A stretch of 64,000 bases of DNA from Pithys albifrons albifrons (taxonomy: Eukaryota > Chordata > Aves > Passeriformes > Thamnophilidae), in NCBI RefSeq assembly GCF_047495875.1, contig NC_092459.1:95529560-95593559 (forward strand). Direction: 5' to 3'. The notes beneath the pieces were generated by a model. It was not told the origin of the DNA and ran no database searches. It saw nothing but the letters and a program-made list of their open reading frames with translations. A program made the translations under genes and the position numbers. Position 1 is the first letter of the stretch. Each line of letters starts with the position of its first letter. Positions 1 through 11,300 of the stretch are shown here, in pieces.

Positions 1-3000
1 CAGAGTTTGAAAATAATGCTTTTAGAACAGGAAGGAAAGACAAAAATACTTTTTTATTACTCTAAACCATTGCTATCGCTGCAAACTATTCTTCAGGTCA
101 GGACACTATGCATGCATTTAAATAGCAAACATTTTTTTTACATTTGCTTTCTTCCTCCACCCTTCCAATATACTAACAGGTGCTGAACATGTAACATTTA
201 CATTTGAAACTAATATTTACTAACATCACCTAACAAGTCCCCTTGTTTTCAATCCTCTATATTGTAGAATAATTTCACTGCTTCTTGTTGTAAGGAGTAT
301 ATCTGTGTAACTGATCAGCAGCTTTAAATTCAGAGGTTAGCACTTCTTCAGAAGTTTGTAAATTATTAAAAGAATCACAATAACCCTCCATTGTATGCAA
401 AGGTCAGAGAATATTTTCCTGTGATGAAAATAACTCAGAGGAATTACTCTAAATATGTAAAAGACTTAACGGAAAGCAGAAGCTGTAAGATAGCTTTATA
501 CTTGTAAAACACACTGGTTATAAAACACAAGAATGCATTTACTGTGGGAAGGTTTCCTACTATCATTTATGACAGACAGGCATTAGACAGTGATTAGAGC
601 ACAGGAATTTAGGGGCTTGTTACATAATTCATCTAAGTTGGAGCCACCACAGCCCTCTCCACTCTCTCCTGCATATCCCCATTCCATCTGCTGAGCTGGG
701 ACAGGCATTTATCTGACCACACAACACAGCAGCTTGCAGATTAAATATGTGCACCTGATGATGGTACCAGGAAGGTCTTTGCTTGATATAATATCCCTTG
801 CCTGTTTCACCATCTCACCTGGCAGTTCGGACCAGCACCAAAATTGTCATAAGGGAGGGGTGGCAGCATGCAGGTGGGAGACAGGACGGACAGTGGGAAT
901 GTGGCAACATTGCCTTGAGGTGTTTTAGACTTCCAGGAGCCACACCTGTGGGTTCCCATCCAGCATCTGCATGTGATTCACTGTGTCACCTTAGACAAGC
1001 CAGGTAACCTCAGTCACTTTCTCAGCACTAGGAAACCTACACACTGGTTTTTAGTAGGCTGTTCAGGCCAATGTGATCTCAAACAATAGATCAGCTGTAG
1101 TATTTTATTCACTAATACATTCATCCAGGTGACTGTAGCACTGGGGTCAACCTTAGCACTCCAGTAGCAGTTTCCAGTAGTAGGCATGAAATACTATAAT
1201 CCTGACTAGAGAAATACCCCATTTCTGTTGGGAACAGAGTTATAATTTGTGATATGCTGTGGTCCCTGATTTGGTTAGTAAACTGTGAGAAAAAGATTGA
1301 GCAGGTAATTTCAACTGGGTTTTTTTTTTTTGGTGGTTTTTTTTTTAAGCATAAGATTGTTAAGAAATCTACAGTGTAAGGTTCTCTATGCATCCTAATG
1401 GCACCCTCCTTTACATTCATTCTGCACACCAAAATAAGGTATGAGTTCTGTGAAAAACTGTGTGAAGAATAGAAAATCTATGGTTGTATTAGTAATCAAA
1501 CCTTTTATTTTACAGCAGTAGCTCACTGAGCTTTATTAGCGCAGCTCCAGTACTGACACCTAAACTGCCATCTTCTTAGTTACCAACCTGTGTTGGCAGA
1601 GATGGAGAATTTTGTATTCCAGAGGCAAGAGGCATCAGTTAGTACAGGGTGGGGTTTGGGTGAGGCTAAGGAAAATGATCGTCTTTTTTCTCTTTCACAC
1701 CCAGCCTGGCAGAGTGTCTGTCTCCAGTGCCTCGACAGGGAAGCTGGAACCCCATCAGACACAGAGTGCCTGCCCTATTTGTCTCTTTCCCGGGTGAATG
1801 GAACTGCTCCAGCTCCTCATGTACCCTTTGATGTGTGTGCATGTGTACATGTGTTTATTTATATACATACATGAAGTAGGCTTTACCTCATGGATTCTGA
1901 GTCTGGCAAGGAAGAATGAGGGGCTAAAGCTCCATCTGGTTTCTGCTTCTTGTAGTATCCAAGCAGGGTGAGTTTTTCTCACCAGCTGTTCTTTTCCTTT
2001 CTTTCACTTCTGGTTTTGTTCCATCACATGCTCTGACATAAGATGTAGTAATAAAAATTCAACCTTTAGTGGCTTTTGTGTTCTCCTTACTGTTCTGGCC
2101 CTTTATCAAAAATTATAGTAAGGAATGCAGGTGAGAAAATGTTAAGGGTGATGTTTAACATCTGGCAAAAACTGAATGAAATTTCAAGGACAGAGACAAG
2201 CCACTTCATAAGACTGAGGTAGTTTTCTCTGCTCAAAATCATGGGAAACTGTAAAGCATGGAATTTTGAGAGCCTCTTAGAAGGACCTCATGAATTCTAT
2301 CCAGTAGAGAGTAATGAAAATAATTACAAGTGTTAGGCAAATTGATGGTTGCTATTAACACCCTTTATAAGTTGCTATTAGTCATTCAGAGTATTTGACC
2401 TTATTCTTGTATCTTAATCTTCAATCTTACATTTACTAAAATTTTTATTCTTATATTTACTTCTGACAATTAATATCTTGTCACTTATGGAGGTACTGTA
2501 CAAAATAAGGTTGATATGGCGAAAGAAAAAGCAAGTTTCTATATTCATCATGAGTCCTTTTATCTTTCATGGTAATTAGTTAATTGCTGCAATAGTCAAT
2601 AATGGATTCCAAAAGAATTAATTTGTAAGTCATTATCAACAGAAACCCAGTACAAACCTGACCATTGTCAGAAATCAGTTTTAGGATAAGTGTTTTCTTG
2701 TATTTAAGTTTACAGCAGTGATCAGGTTCTTTTTTATTTTAGCCTCAGTTATCCAGATAATAATCAGACTGCATCTTGAAAGCTCTGCACACACCAGCTG
2801 ATTTTCATTTTTCATGCCTTTTAAAGACCCTGAAGGCTGTCTCTACTCATTTTTCTCCTGAAAAATATGCCACTGCCCTTGGAATTGGAAGCTGTTTTGC
2901 TGAAGCTTTCCCTGAGGGATTAATCATGGTGAATTAGTTTAAATGCTTGGGCTCCATGTCTGTCAATGGTTCCACTATAATATCATCTGTAGAAGCTGGA

Positions 3001-4070
3001 AACTCTTCAACTTCTGCAGTTGGTTAAGCTACAATTTATTAAGTTACATTTGTTACTGTCAAATGAGAAACACTTACTGAATATAACATATAAGTACTTA
3101 AATTTTACAGAATATCTGCTGCTTGTCCACGGAGCGGGGTATCCCCTTCAGTTCAGACTGATCCTCAGCTTTCACAAATTATTTGACAGTCCTAGGTGAG
3201 GGATTTCCAATTTCCACTCTTCTATTAGTTCCTGCTCTGCTGCTATTCTGTGAACTGCCTGCACAAAGTTCATCATGGAGTTTTCTAGCTGGTTAGGGGT
3301 TCTTTTTTTTTTTTTTGGTGTCATCTCTGAAGAGGTATTTATGATTGATCAGTTCCACCATTTCAATGCCTTCTTTTGCTCTGGAGGTAATTTGGAGATT
3401 TAATAGCAATGTGCTAGTGAGTTTGCTATTCTATATTTATTTACAATTGGAGCTCTCGATGTTTGACTTATCAGGGAAGATTTGTTTAACTCAATTTCCT
3501 AAATATGATTAAAAGAACAGTGCTTGAGTAAATATTCTCAGAGTAATCATGAGAAGCAGGACATTTAATTAGGTGGAATGATAATCCAATCATAGAATCA
3601 CAATTCACGGATTCTCATGGAATGGATCATTGTGCTTCAAATCCGAACCCCCCTTTCCTCAGAGATGCAGGCCAGGGTCAGGGAGAGGAACGCCAGAGGG
3701 TTTGGAAAACCAGTCACAGGTATCCAGGAAAATTCACAGGAGGTTTAGAATCCTTCAGCCTTCATTGTTGCCATTTCCACCTTATGCTCCGTGTTAGAAT
3801 ACACTTACAAATAGTGTTCTTATTTGTGTGCTTATATTTCTGCGTAGAAAATGTGCAATATTCGGCAGAGTTACCTTCCCTGCCTCAAAAAATCCCCCAA
3901 ACCCAACTCCCGGGAGCAGTTGCGGCAGAACGGAATGGAAAAGCACTTTGGGATCCTTCCGTAGATCTTTCCTAGTGAACGAGTGATAAGCGGAACAGCA
4001 TAGAGATTGGGAAATTAAGTTTGGATAAAAGTCTGACGCAGCCATTACACCCCCACAACTGCTGCGCTTT
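1..4070. other. Intergenic sequence upstream of CENPF
   Basis: AT-rich sequence without a recognisable exon on either strand. Short open frames near 1580-1880 overlap on both strands and have no coding character that I recognise. It holds poly-T tracts (about 1318-1346 and 3302-3316), a short TG/TA-rich stretch (about 1832-1872) and a possible decayed CR1 end near 3593-3660. From mammalian synteny the next gene to the left should be PTPN14, but no PTPN14 exon is visible. Confidence 0.6.
3593..3660 (-). repeat. Possible decayed CR1 3' end
   Basis: The stretch starts with "aatcatagaatcac" and continues with "ggatcattgtgcttcaaatccgaaccccc"-like sequence, which resembles the reverse complement of a CR1 3' end (tcatagaatcac ... 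gatcatctagttccaacccccc). The match is patchy, so this is a weak call. Confidence 0.3.
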
Positions 4071-4080
4071 CCCAGTCTCA

Positions 4081-4195
4081 ATGCCAATGCCAATGCCAAT
4101 CCCTATCCGTATGCCCATCCCCATGCCCATGCCCATCCCCATGCCCATGCCCATGCCCATGCCCATCCCCATCCCCATCCCTCTCCCTCTCCATG
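4081..4195. repeat. (ATGCCC/ATCCCC)n hexamer tandem repeat, G-rich on the - strand
   Basis: About 115 bp of hexamer units ATGCCC, ATCCCC and ATGCCA. From 4114 to 4181 a run of three or four C recurs every 6 bp about a dozen times. The - strand therefore reads (GGGCAT/GGGGAT)n with 3-nt or shorter loops, a strong G-quadruplex pattern. It lies just upstream of the CpG-island promoter of CENPF. Apparent Met-Gly or Met-Pro reading frames across it are products of the repeat. Confidence 0.9.
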
Positions 4196-4489
4196 CTTCC
4201 CGCCCCAGCGGTCGCCCCGCCCAACTGTGGGTACCAACGTGCGAAGCTGCCCCGCCCAACTGCGACCAACGGCCTCTGGGACCGCGCTGCACCTGCGCCA
4301 GCGCCTCCAATGGACTTTGAACGCTTCCGAACCAGCCACTCACGAGGGCCGGCGAGCAATGCTGCGCTTTCATTGGTAGTCAGGAGAGGGGGCGTGGCGA
4401 ACGGCGTGGCGTTCGGGCCAATCAGCGCTTCAGGGACGGCATGAGGGGGCGGGCACAAACGGCCGCGGGGCGGTGGCGGGTTTGAGGTG

Positions 4490-4681
4490 CGGCTGGAGCA
4501 GGGACGGGGAACACGGACACGGGACACGGAACACGGACACGGACACGGACACGGACACGGGACACGGGACACGGGACACGGGACACGGGACACGGGACAC
4601 GGACACGGACACGGACACGGACACGAGCATCAGCCTCACGCCGTGTTTTGGTCGCTGCTGCCGGGCTCCGGGCATTTACCA
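4490..4681 (+). other. CENPF: CENPF exon 1 (5' untranslated), approximate start
   Basis: Mammalian CENPF has an untranslated first exon. Here the first good donor after the promoter is GTGAGT at 4682-4687, and the first good acceptor before the start codon is ttgcgtttcag ending at 5174. The intron would be 493 bp. The 5' boundary is a guess based on the CHR position. Most of the exon is a GGACAC-type tandem repeat. Confidence 0.45.
4500..4626 (+). repeat. (GGGACAC / GGACAC)n tandem repeat in the presumed 5' UTR
   Basis: Hexamer GGACAC and heptamer GGGACAC units. Six GGG runs at exactly 7-nt spacing occupy 4559-4596 (4559, 4566, 4573, 4580, 4587, 4594), each separated by ACAC. That fits the G3N4 G-quadruplex rule on the coding strand, so the transcript could also fold. 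GGG or GGGG runs at 4501, 4506 and 4521 extend it. Peptides predicted across it are repeat products. Confidence 0.9.
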
Positions 4682-5174
4682 GTGAGTGAGTGGTCGGTCG
4701 GGCGCAGGGCAGGAGGTGACAGGCAGCCCCCTGGTCTTGGGTGGGCTTGGTCCGTCCTCTTTGGTCTCTCTCTGGTTTTAGTCCCTCGCCCAGAGCCGCC
4801 GGTTTCACGGGGCTTTCCGCTGAGACGCCGCTGAGATACAACGTGAGCGGTGATGGCTCTCAGCAACGCCGAAATGGGACGCGCAGAGAAGCTCTCTGAC
4901 ATACATCTGTCAAATGCAGCTATCAGAGTATACACCCTGTTGTTGCCAGGAGGTTGATTAAAGCGAAGTTTCAAAGTCTCCGGCTAGCCGCGTACAAGTG
5001 TGTCTAAACAGGACCTACCTAATGTTTAAAGTCGCTGCTTGCTGTTTAGATCCGGAAACCTGCACGGAATGCTATATTCTAATCTCTGCTATGCTGAAAA
5101 AATGCAATTTATTTAAAAGGGAAGCTTGTTTAATCTTTTTTTATGGTCTAATTGTAGCTGTCTTTGCGTTTCAG

Positions 5175-5376
5175 GCACAGTACCCGTTTTGTATGAAACA
5201 AGAATCTGGTCAATATGAGCTGGGCTGTGGAGGAATGGAAAGAAGGCCTCTCCCCCAGAGTCCTTCAGAAGATCCATGAGCTGGAAAGTCAAGTCGATAA
5301 GCTTAAAAAGGAGCGTCAGCAAAGACAATACCAATTCGAGTCTTTGGAGGCAGCTTTGCAAAAACAGAAGCAGAAG
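5175..5376 (+). CDS. CENPF: CENPF exon 2 (start codon; residues 1-54)
   Basis: Acceptor gtttcag ends at 5174, the ATG is at 5215-5217 and the donor is aag|gtaacc. It encodes the conserved N-terminus ([20 protein letters not shown]...), the start of the N-terminal microtubule-binding coiled coil. The start is fixed by near-identity to mammalian CENPF. Phase 0 at the end. Intron 2 (5377-6692) is AT-rich with nothing else recognised. Confidence 0.95.
5193..5279 (+). other. Upstream ORF overlapping the CENPF start codon
   Basis: An ATG at 5193, 22 nt before the CENPF ATG and in a different frame, opens 28 codons that end at TGA 5277-5279, inside the CENPF coding region. Its context is weak (T at -3). 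The CENPF ATG has A at -3, so leaky scanning would be expected. I found no other ATG between exon 2's acceptor and the main start. Confidence 0.5.
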
Positions 5377-8300
5377 GTAACCTAAAATGCAATTCTCCAT
5401 GCCCAACACAGTTATAAAATGTTATTATCTGGTTCGTTTTAGGAGGTGGGTTAGTGTTTTGTTTCTTCCCACAGACTGAGAGGAAAGGTAGCATAGAAGT
5501 ATTAACCATTTATCTTCAGCTTACTTCATACTCATCATATTCTCTCCCATGTTTAGTTCTCATTGTTAATAGAATTCCTGCTTCCTGTCTGGCATGATTG
5601 TCCATCTCCATGTGTTTATGTGTACTTTGTGGTTTTCCTACAGCTCTTTATGAGTAGGAAAATAAATTCTTTATTGTTATGCCTGTTAAAAATCTTGATA
5701 ACAACTGGGCCTGTTTTATATAACAGAGCTGTACAGTTAGCAGCCTATTCCTGTTTCACCTTGCCTACAGATACCTATAATCTCCTACTTAGTTTATGTA
5801 ATTCCCTGTTTTTAACTTGTGGAGACTGGGATCTTGGAATTTAGTGTTCCTTTTCATTTTTAGGGCTGTAATTTTACACCTCATCTGACCACCCTGTCAG
5901 CCCTCTAACCAGGAAGCCTTAGGCCCTCTTGGTCAAGGTCCTGCCATGCTTCAGACAGCTGTGACCCATTTTGTTCAATTTTGTTTTGTAATATTTGATT
6001 ACAGCTCAGAGGCAATTTACAAAGGTTGCCTTTTATTCCCTAGGGTTGCTACAACTTTCTAGCAACTCTTAAACCTTGCAGTTTTAATTTGAGTTTCCAG
6101 GTACTTATTTCAACCATTCCAAGGAACTGCTGCACTCACCAAACAAAAAGAAGCTTTAAAACTCAGAAACAGCAGCTAATACTCGCTATTTTTCAGTCAA
6201 AAGAATAACACTGTGCCAAAGATGAAGTCTGCCCCTTGGATGCTTCTCCAAAGAGGAGAAGGGTATCTTTACTGTCAGACACCATCTTCAAAGCTGTGAC
6301 TCTTAACTCACTATACAAAGACTGTACACTGATTGCCAAGGTGATCTGGCTGCTAAAGCTGATAGCCTGGAAAGGAAACTGAGATGATCAGTGAAGAATG
6401 TGGGCTAATGTGGATTATTAAATTTCAGGGATTAATGTTTTTTTTCATGAGCTTGTGTCTAGTCAATAAATACAAAATTTTAAAGTCTCTGAGTTGAATT
6501 TTAGAAAATGTGGTTTTTTCATGCCTGAAAATATTTAAAGACTATATATCTGAAGATTTTTAGAGCTGTCAGGATTTTGAAATGTTATGAAGAAAATAAC
6601 ACTATGTAAACTTTGTGTTACTAAAATAATTATAATTGCACAGAAGCATAGAGAAGACTATAACTTCAAAGATATCTCTATATTCCAACTAGGTTGAAAG
6701 TGAAAAAAATGAATCTGCAATACTAAAAAGAGAAAACCAGAGCTTGATGGAATTGTGTGATAGTCTTGAGAAAGCAAAGCAGAAAATTTCACATGATCTT
6801 CAAGTAAAAGAATCTCAGGTCAACATTCAGTCAGGTCAACTGAATTCCAGCAAGAAAGACATTGAAAGGCTAGAACAAGAACTGAAAAGGTGAGGACTTG
6901 ATGTATGTCTCTAACCTACGTACAGTGGTTATTTTGTCATGTTTTGATCATTTAATATGTCATTCATGGTCTTTTAGTTTCCCTTCACATCATACTTCAT
7001 TCAAATTTTATGAATCTGAATCTTAGAACATCAGCCTGTTTTAATACACGCACATACATATACGGACATATAGGCGACGTAAGCTGCTGTGCTGCTTGAA
7101 GCAGTTAGGACCTGTAGATCCTGTTTAATTTGAGGGAATTCTGCAGTGTCATGTTAAAATGGAGCCATCCATTCTGTGACTTTATTTTTTTTTAAACAAA
7201 ACAGCTAGCACAACTGAGACACTTGGTAAAAGTAACCTGCAAAGAACTTGGAGGTGTAGGGAAAGTACATGGACAATTCACTTTGTAGAGTGAAGGCTAC
7301 CAATAAAAATATGAGAACTGAAAGAAGGAGACTTGAATATCTATTGGAGTTGAAGAGGAAGCTGCAAGTGTGACTGAATTACAGAATCCAGTTGCTTTGA
7401 TAAAGTGGTACCTAATTCATACCACCTCACTTTGTAAACATGCTCCTGCTGAAATAGTGTCTTTGTACTGTCTGTAGAGTTGTAATGCAGTTCATACAAT
7501 AAAAGTCTTCTGTAATGCAGATATATCTGCCGTCCTTCAGCTGAGGGTGCCACACAAATGGAGCAGTTGCCTACAGTGAAGGGAGTGCTCTCATCTGTTA
7601 AACTTGCTGTCATATTAGAGGCACCCTCCATTCTTGAATAAAAGTATTTCTGAAATGGTGCATGTCAATAAGGCTGAGTGTCCTGCCTATGCAATAAACC
7701 ATTGTCTTACTACTAGTAATGCAGAATTATTGTTGCAGAGAGGGGTGAATCTGGGATACCAGGTTTCTTGATGGCTTGGGATATTTATTTGGTGGGTTTT
7801 AGTTTTTTTGCTTTGGCGTTTTTTTTTTGGCCGGAATTATATCTGCTTCCTTTAACTTTTGGGTGGCATGCCTCTTACATGCCCTAATAAAAGCAAATAA
7901 AGAAAAAGTTGCATTGGTCTTTTTGTTTTGTTGGGTTTTTCCCTTTGCCCCCTTTTGGGGAAAAACAAGAATAGTTGAAGTATTTGATTGCTGTGAGAAA
8001 TAGTACAATAAAATAATTTATGGCATGAAGAAACACCAACTTTGTGCAAGGAGTTTCTGAGATCCATCAATGAAGAGTCTAGATAGATTCAACAGGATTG
8101 ATAGAACCACACTAGTGTTTTCTGTATCTGCTGTCAAATGTTGGGCCAAAGAGATTGTGAGCTAAAGATATGTGTTCTGTTTCTCTATTCCCAAATGAAG
8201 TCTAGTTTGCTGTGTTCTCTCCTTCCTGCTACATTACCTTACAAAGCTGTCCACTACAGAAGATCACCAGTTACTGCACGTAGCTTGTTCTTGGCAATTG

Positions 8301-11300
8301 TTTCTGGTTTTGTATTTGACTGTGCTGTTTCATGCTGGTAGCTGATAATTTGCCACTTCATATCAATTAGCAATCCACTGGGAGAGGAGTTCTCAGTGTT
8401 GTGCTGCAAAAGACAGAAAAATGGAAAGGCAAGTTGTGGAGTCACTTATGCAATGGGCTGCAGCCTAGAACTATTCTCTAATCAACCTGTGCTTACTAAG
8501 CAGGATCAAAGTTGCTATGCTGCCTGCACACTGGTTATATGGTTTGACTGGATGGGCTTGTAACTCTTCATGCACACGAAAGTCTCTCCAGTGGATGGTC
8601 TGTTGTGGTGTTTTGGTAGCAACGTAAATGGAACCTATGAAAACTATGCTGTTCAAGGGAGAGTATTCCCTTCTGTTTTTGTGAATTATGTGTAGTTTTC
8701 TCAAAGTGAGCAGTGTCAGAACATAGCATGTAAAATGCCTCCTTCACATCCGATCCTGTCAGATCTCAGAACCTCAGCAGGGTCAGCCCCGGTTAGTACT
8801 TGGATGGGAGACCTCCTGGGAATACCAAGGGCTGTAGGTTCTAGTCCCAAGGACTTCACTGTCACCGTCAAAGCTTGCTTGGCTGTGGCAGATGAACCTT
8901 AGGAGTTAAAGGGTGGGGCCAGTTCTGTGCACGCTGTGCCTCACTTAAAAAATCCACTGTGCAGGCTGGAAGGGCACACCCACGTGGGGAGAGCCCTTCC
9001 CAAATCTTCGTCTGCCAAGTCTGGCCATACATACATACATACCATAAAGATACTTACTGAAGAGTTTTATATTCTGTGTTTATAGTAATGTGGGTGCGTT
9101 TAGCTGGACTACAGCTTTGTATAGTGAGACCTTAAGCAGTTCTAACTGATTTTCATCAACTTGGGGTTTAGTTTGGTTTTTTAGCTTTGACTTATGTGTA
9201 GTTGATTAAATATGTTGAAACTCTAAATAAAATATATTCTTCATATTACTGTTATACTACTATTTTCAGTGGGTGTATTTTGACTTGATCTTTAAACTAA
9301 GTTCTTAGAATTGTGTAATTTATTAGTGTATTTTAGGCTCTTAAAAATAAATAATTAACTTTTTAGTTTCCATTATTAATTTATGCTCCTTCTTTCTTAA
9401 ACAGATACAAATGTGAGCTTGAGAGAAGTCAGCAAACATTGATTGCGGGAGATGTATCATTCAGTGGCACTCCACAGCAAAGTTTTACTGCTCCTTTAAC
9501 ACCAGTTCAAAGTAATAATGGTAAATTAGTCTTTCTTTCATCTAGCACCAATAGTTAACTGTCAGTTGTCTTGGAAGGTGGAGTACTCTGAACCTTACAC
9601 TTACACTGAGTTGCCTGGTCCCTGTTATACAGGTTGTTATGGAAGTGTCTAATTTGTAGCACTATGGGTTTCAATTTTAAAAATTCTTAATGCACAGTGA
9701 AGACATAACAAATGTTACATCTTTTCAGTGCTATTTTAGGGACATGGAATAGTTATAGGAATATCCATCAACAGACTTCAGAATTTTTTTGATTGCCTGT
9801 TCCTAGTGTTAGCTCTTCCCTTCATGTAATAGGGAGCAAATTTCTTTCTTCATGTACCACAGGAATTTTTACTAAAATGCAGTCAACAGTCATATGTGTT
9901 ATTTCTTTGGAAATTTATGTTTTGTTTAGGCTATTATTGTGCATGATAATCTGCACAATTTGTATGCTATCCATTTCAAAGCATCCCTTCTATCTTCAAA
10001 TTAGTAACATCTAATACATTTAAAATATTTGAATGAACTAGAAGCGCCTTAACTGGAGAACTGTTCTGTAGCCAAACACTGTTATGCTTTCTATGCTGAA
10101 AAACTTTGATGTGTTCCATATTGTGCATGCTATTTACTGATTTCTGTGCTGTGAACAAATGTTCTGTGAGTTTGGCATTTCAGGCTTGCTCCCATGGGAA
10201 ATCTGAGAGTCTCTTACACTCTTGTTTCTTTCGCTTTATACATATCTGAAAAGTAGTGCAGTTAGGGACAGTGTCAAGTATTCCACTAAGCATGGCACTA
10301 CTGAAATGGGGATTAGATTACAATTATTTAAATAACTGTATTTAAAATTATATTCTGGGGAGATTTTTTTCCTCTGAAAGCTGGGAGTCTAAAATTCATT
10401 AAGATCATTGAATCCTATAGTATTTCAAATTGGAAGGGACTTATAAGGGTAAAAAGACTGTTTGGATTGGGTAAAAAACTGTCTGGATGGCCAGGTCCAG
10501 AGAGTGGAGGTGAATGGATTTAAATCCAGCTGGTGGCCGGTCACTACTGTTGTTCCCCAGTGTTCACTGGGGCCAGTTCTGTTTAATATCTTTATCAAGA
10601 TCTGGATGAGGAGATTGAATTCATCCTCAGCAAGTTTGCAGATGATGCCAAGTTGGACAGGAGGGTAGGAAGGCCCTGCACAGGGATCTGGACAGGCTGC
10701 ATCGATGGGCTGAGGCCAATGTGTGAAATTCAGCAAGGCCAAGTGTTGGGTCCTGTGCTTGGGTGACAACAACCCCAGGCAGCACTACAGGTTTGGGGTA
10801 GAGTGCCTGGAAAGCTCCCCCCAGAAAAAGGCCTGGGGATGTTTGACAGATGGCTGAACACGAGCCAGTGTGAGCCCAGGTGGCCAAGAAGACCGAAGGC
10901 TTCCTGGCCTGTATCAGCAATGGTGTGGCCAGCAGGAACAGGGAAGGGATTGTCCCCCTGTACTTGGCAGTGGTGAGGCCACACCTCAAGTCCAGTGTTC
11001 AGTTCTGGGCCCCTCCGTGCAAGAAAGACATTGAGGTGCTGGATCACGTCCAGAGAAGGGCAATCGAGCTGGTGAAGGGCCTGGAGAACAAGTTTTACGA
11101 GCAGTGGCTGAGGGATGTTTAGTCTGGAGAAAAGGAGGTCAGGAAACCTTACTACTTTCTTTAGGAACTATCCTAAGTAAATTCTTTGTCCAATTCCTAT
11201 TATATTTGGAAAATCAAGGAAATCAATTTGGAATCTCAAGAAAAAGATCTAGCCTTATTTTCTGGTAATTTCTTAGCAATATTAATGCTTTGTGCTACTG

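Larger units (their letters stand above)
4196..4860 (+). promoter_or_regulatory. CENPF: CpG-island promoter of CENPF
   Basis: The only strongly GC- and CpG-rich stretch of the window. It contains CCAAT boxes at 4307-4311 and 4418-4422 (CCAATCAGCG, a good NF-Y site) and an inverted one at 4372-4376 (ATTGG). A GC box lies at about 4445-4454. TTTGAA, the canonical CHR core, is at 4316-4321. TGGCGGG followed directly by TTTGAG at 4474-4486 resembles a CDE/CHR pair. Multiple NF-Y sites plus a CHR is the known layout of G2/M genes controlled by MuvB (DREAM and B-MYB/FOXM1) complexes, which fits CENPF. There is no obvious TATA box, and the start site cannot be placed exactly. Confidence 0.75.

Noticed and set aside
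1580..1982. Overlapping frames on both strands
   Set aside because: No coding-like features or splice context; ends in a TG/TA-rich stretch.
3972..4841. Many open frames of Met-Gly, Met-Pro, Cys-Pro or Val-Arg repeats on both strands
   Set aside because: They run through the ATGCCC and GGACAC tandem repeats, whose unit length (6, partly 7) leaves frames open without coding.
8838..8848. tRNA B-box (ggttctagtcc)
   Set aside because: No A box or cloverleaf fits around it; it lies at the end of the 5S-derived part and may be chance.
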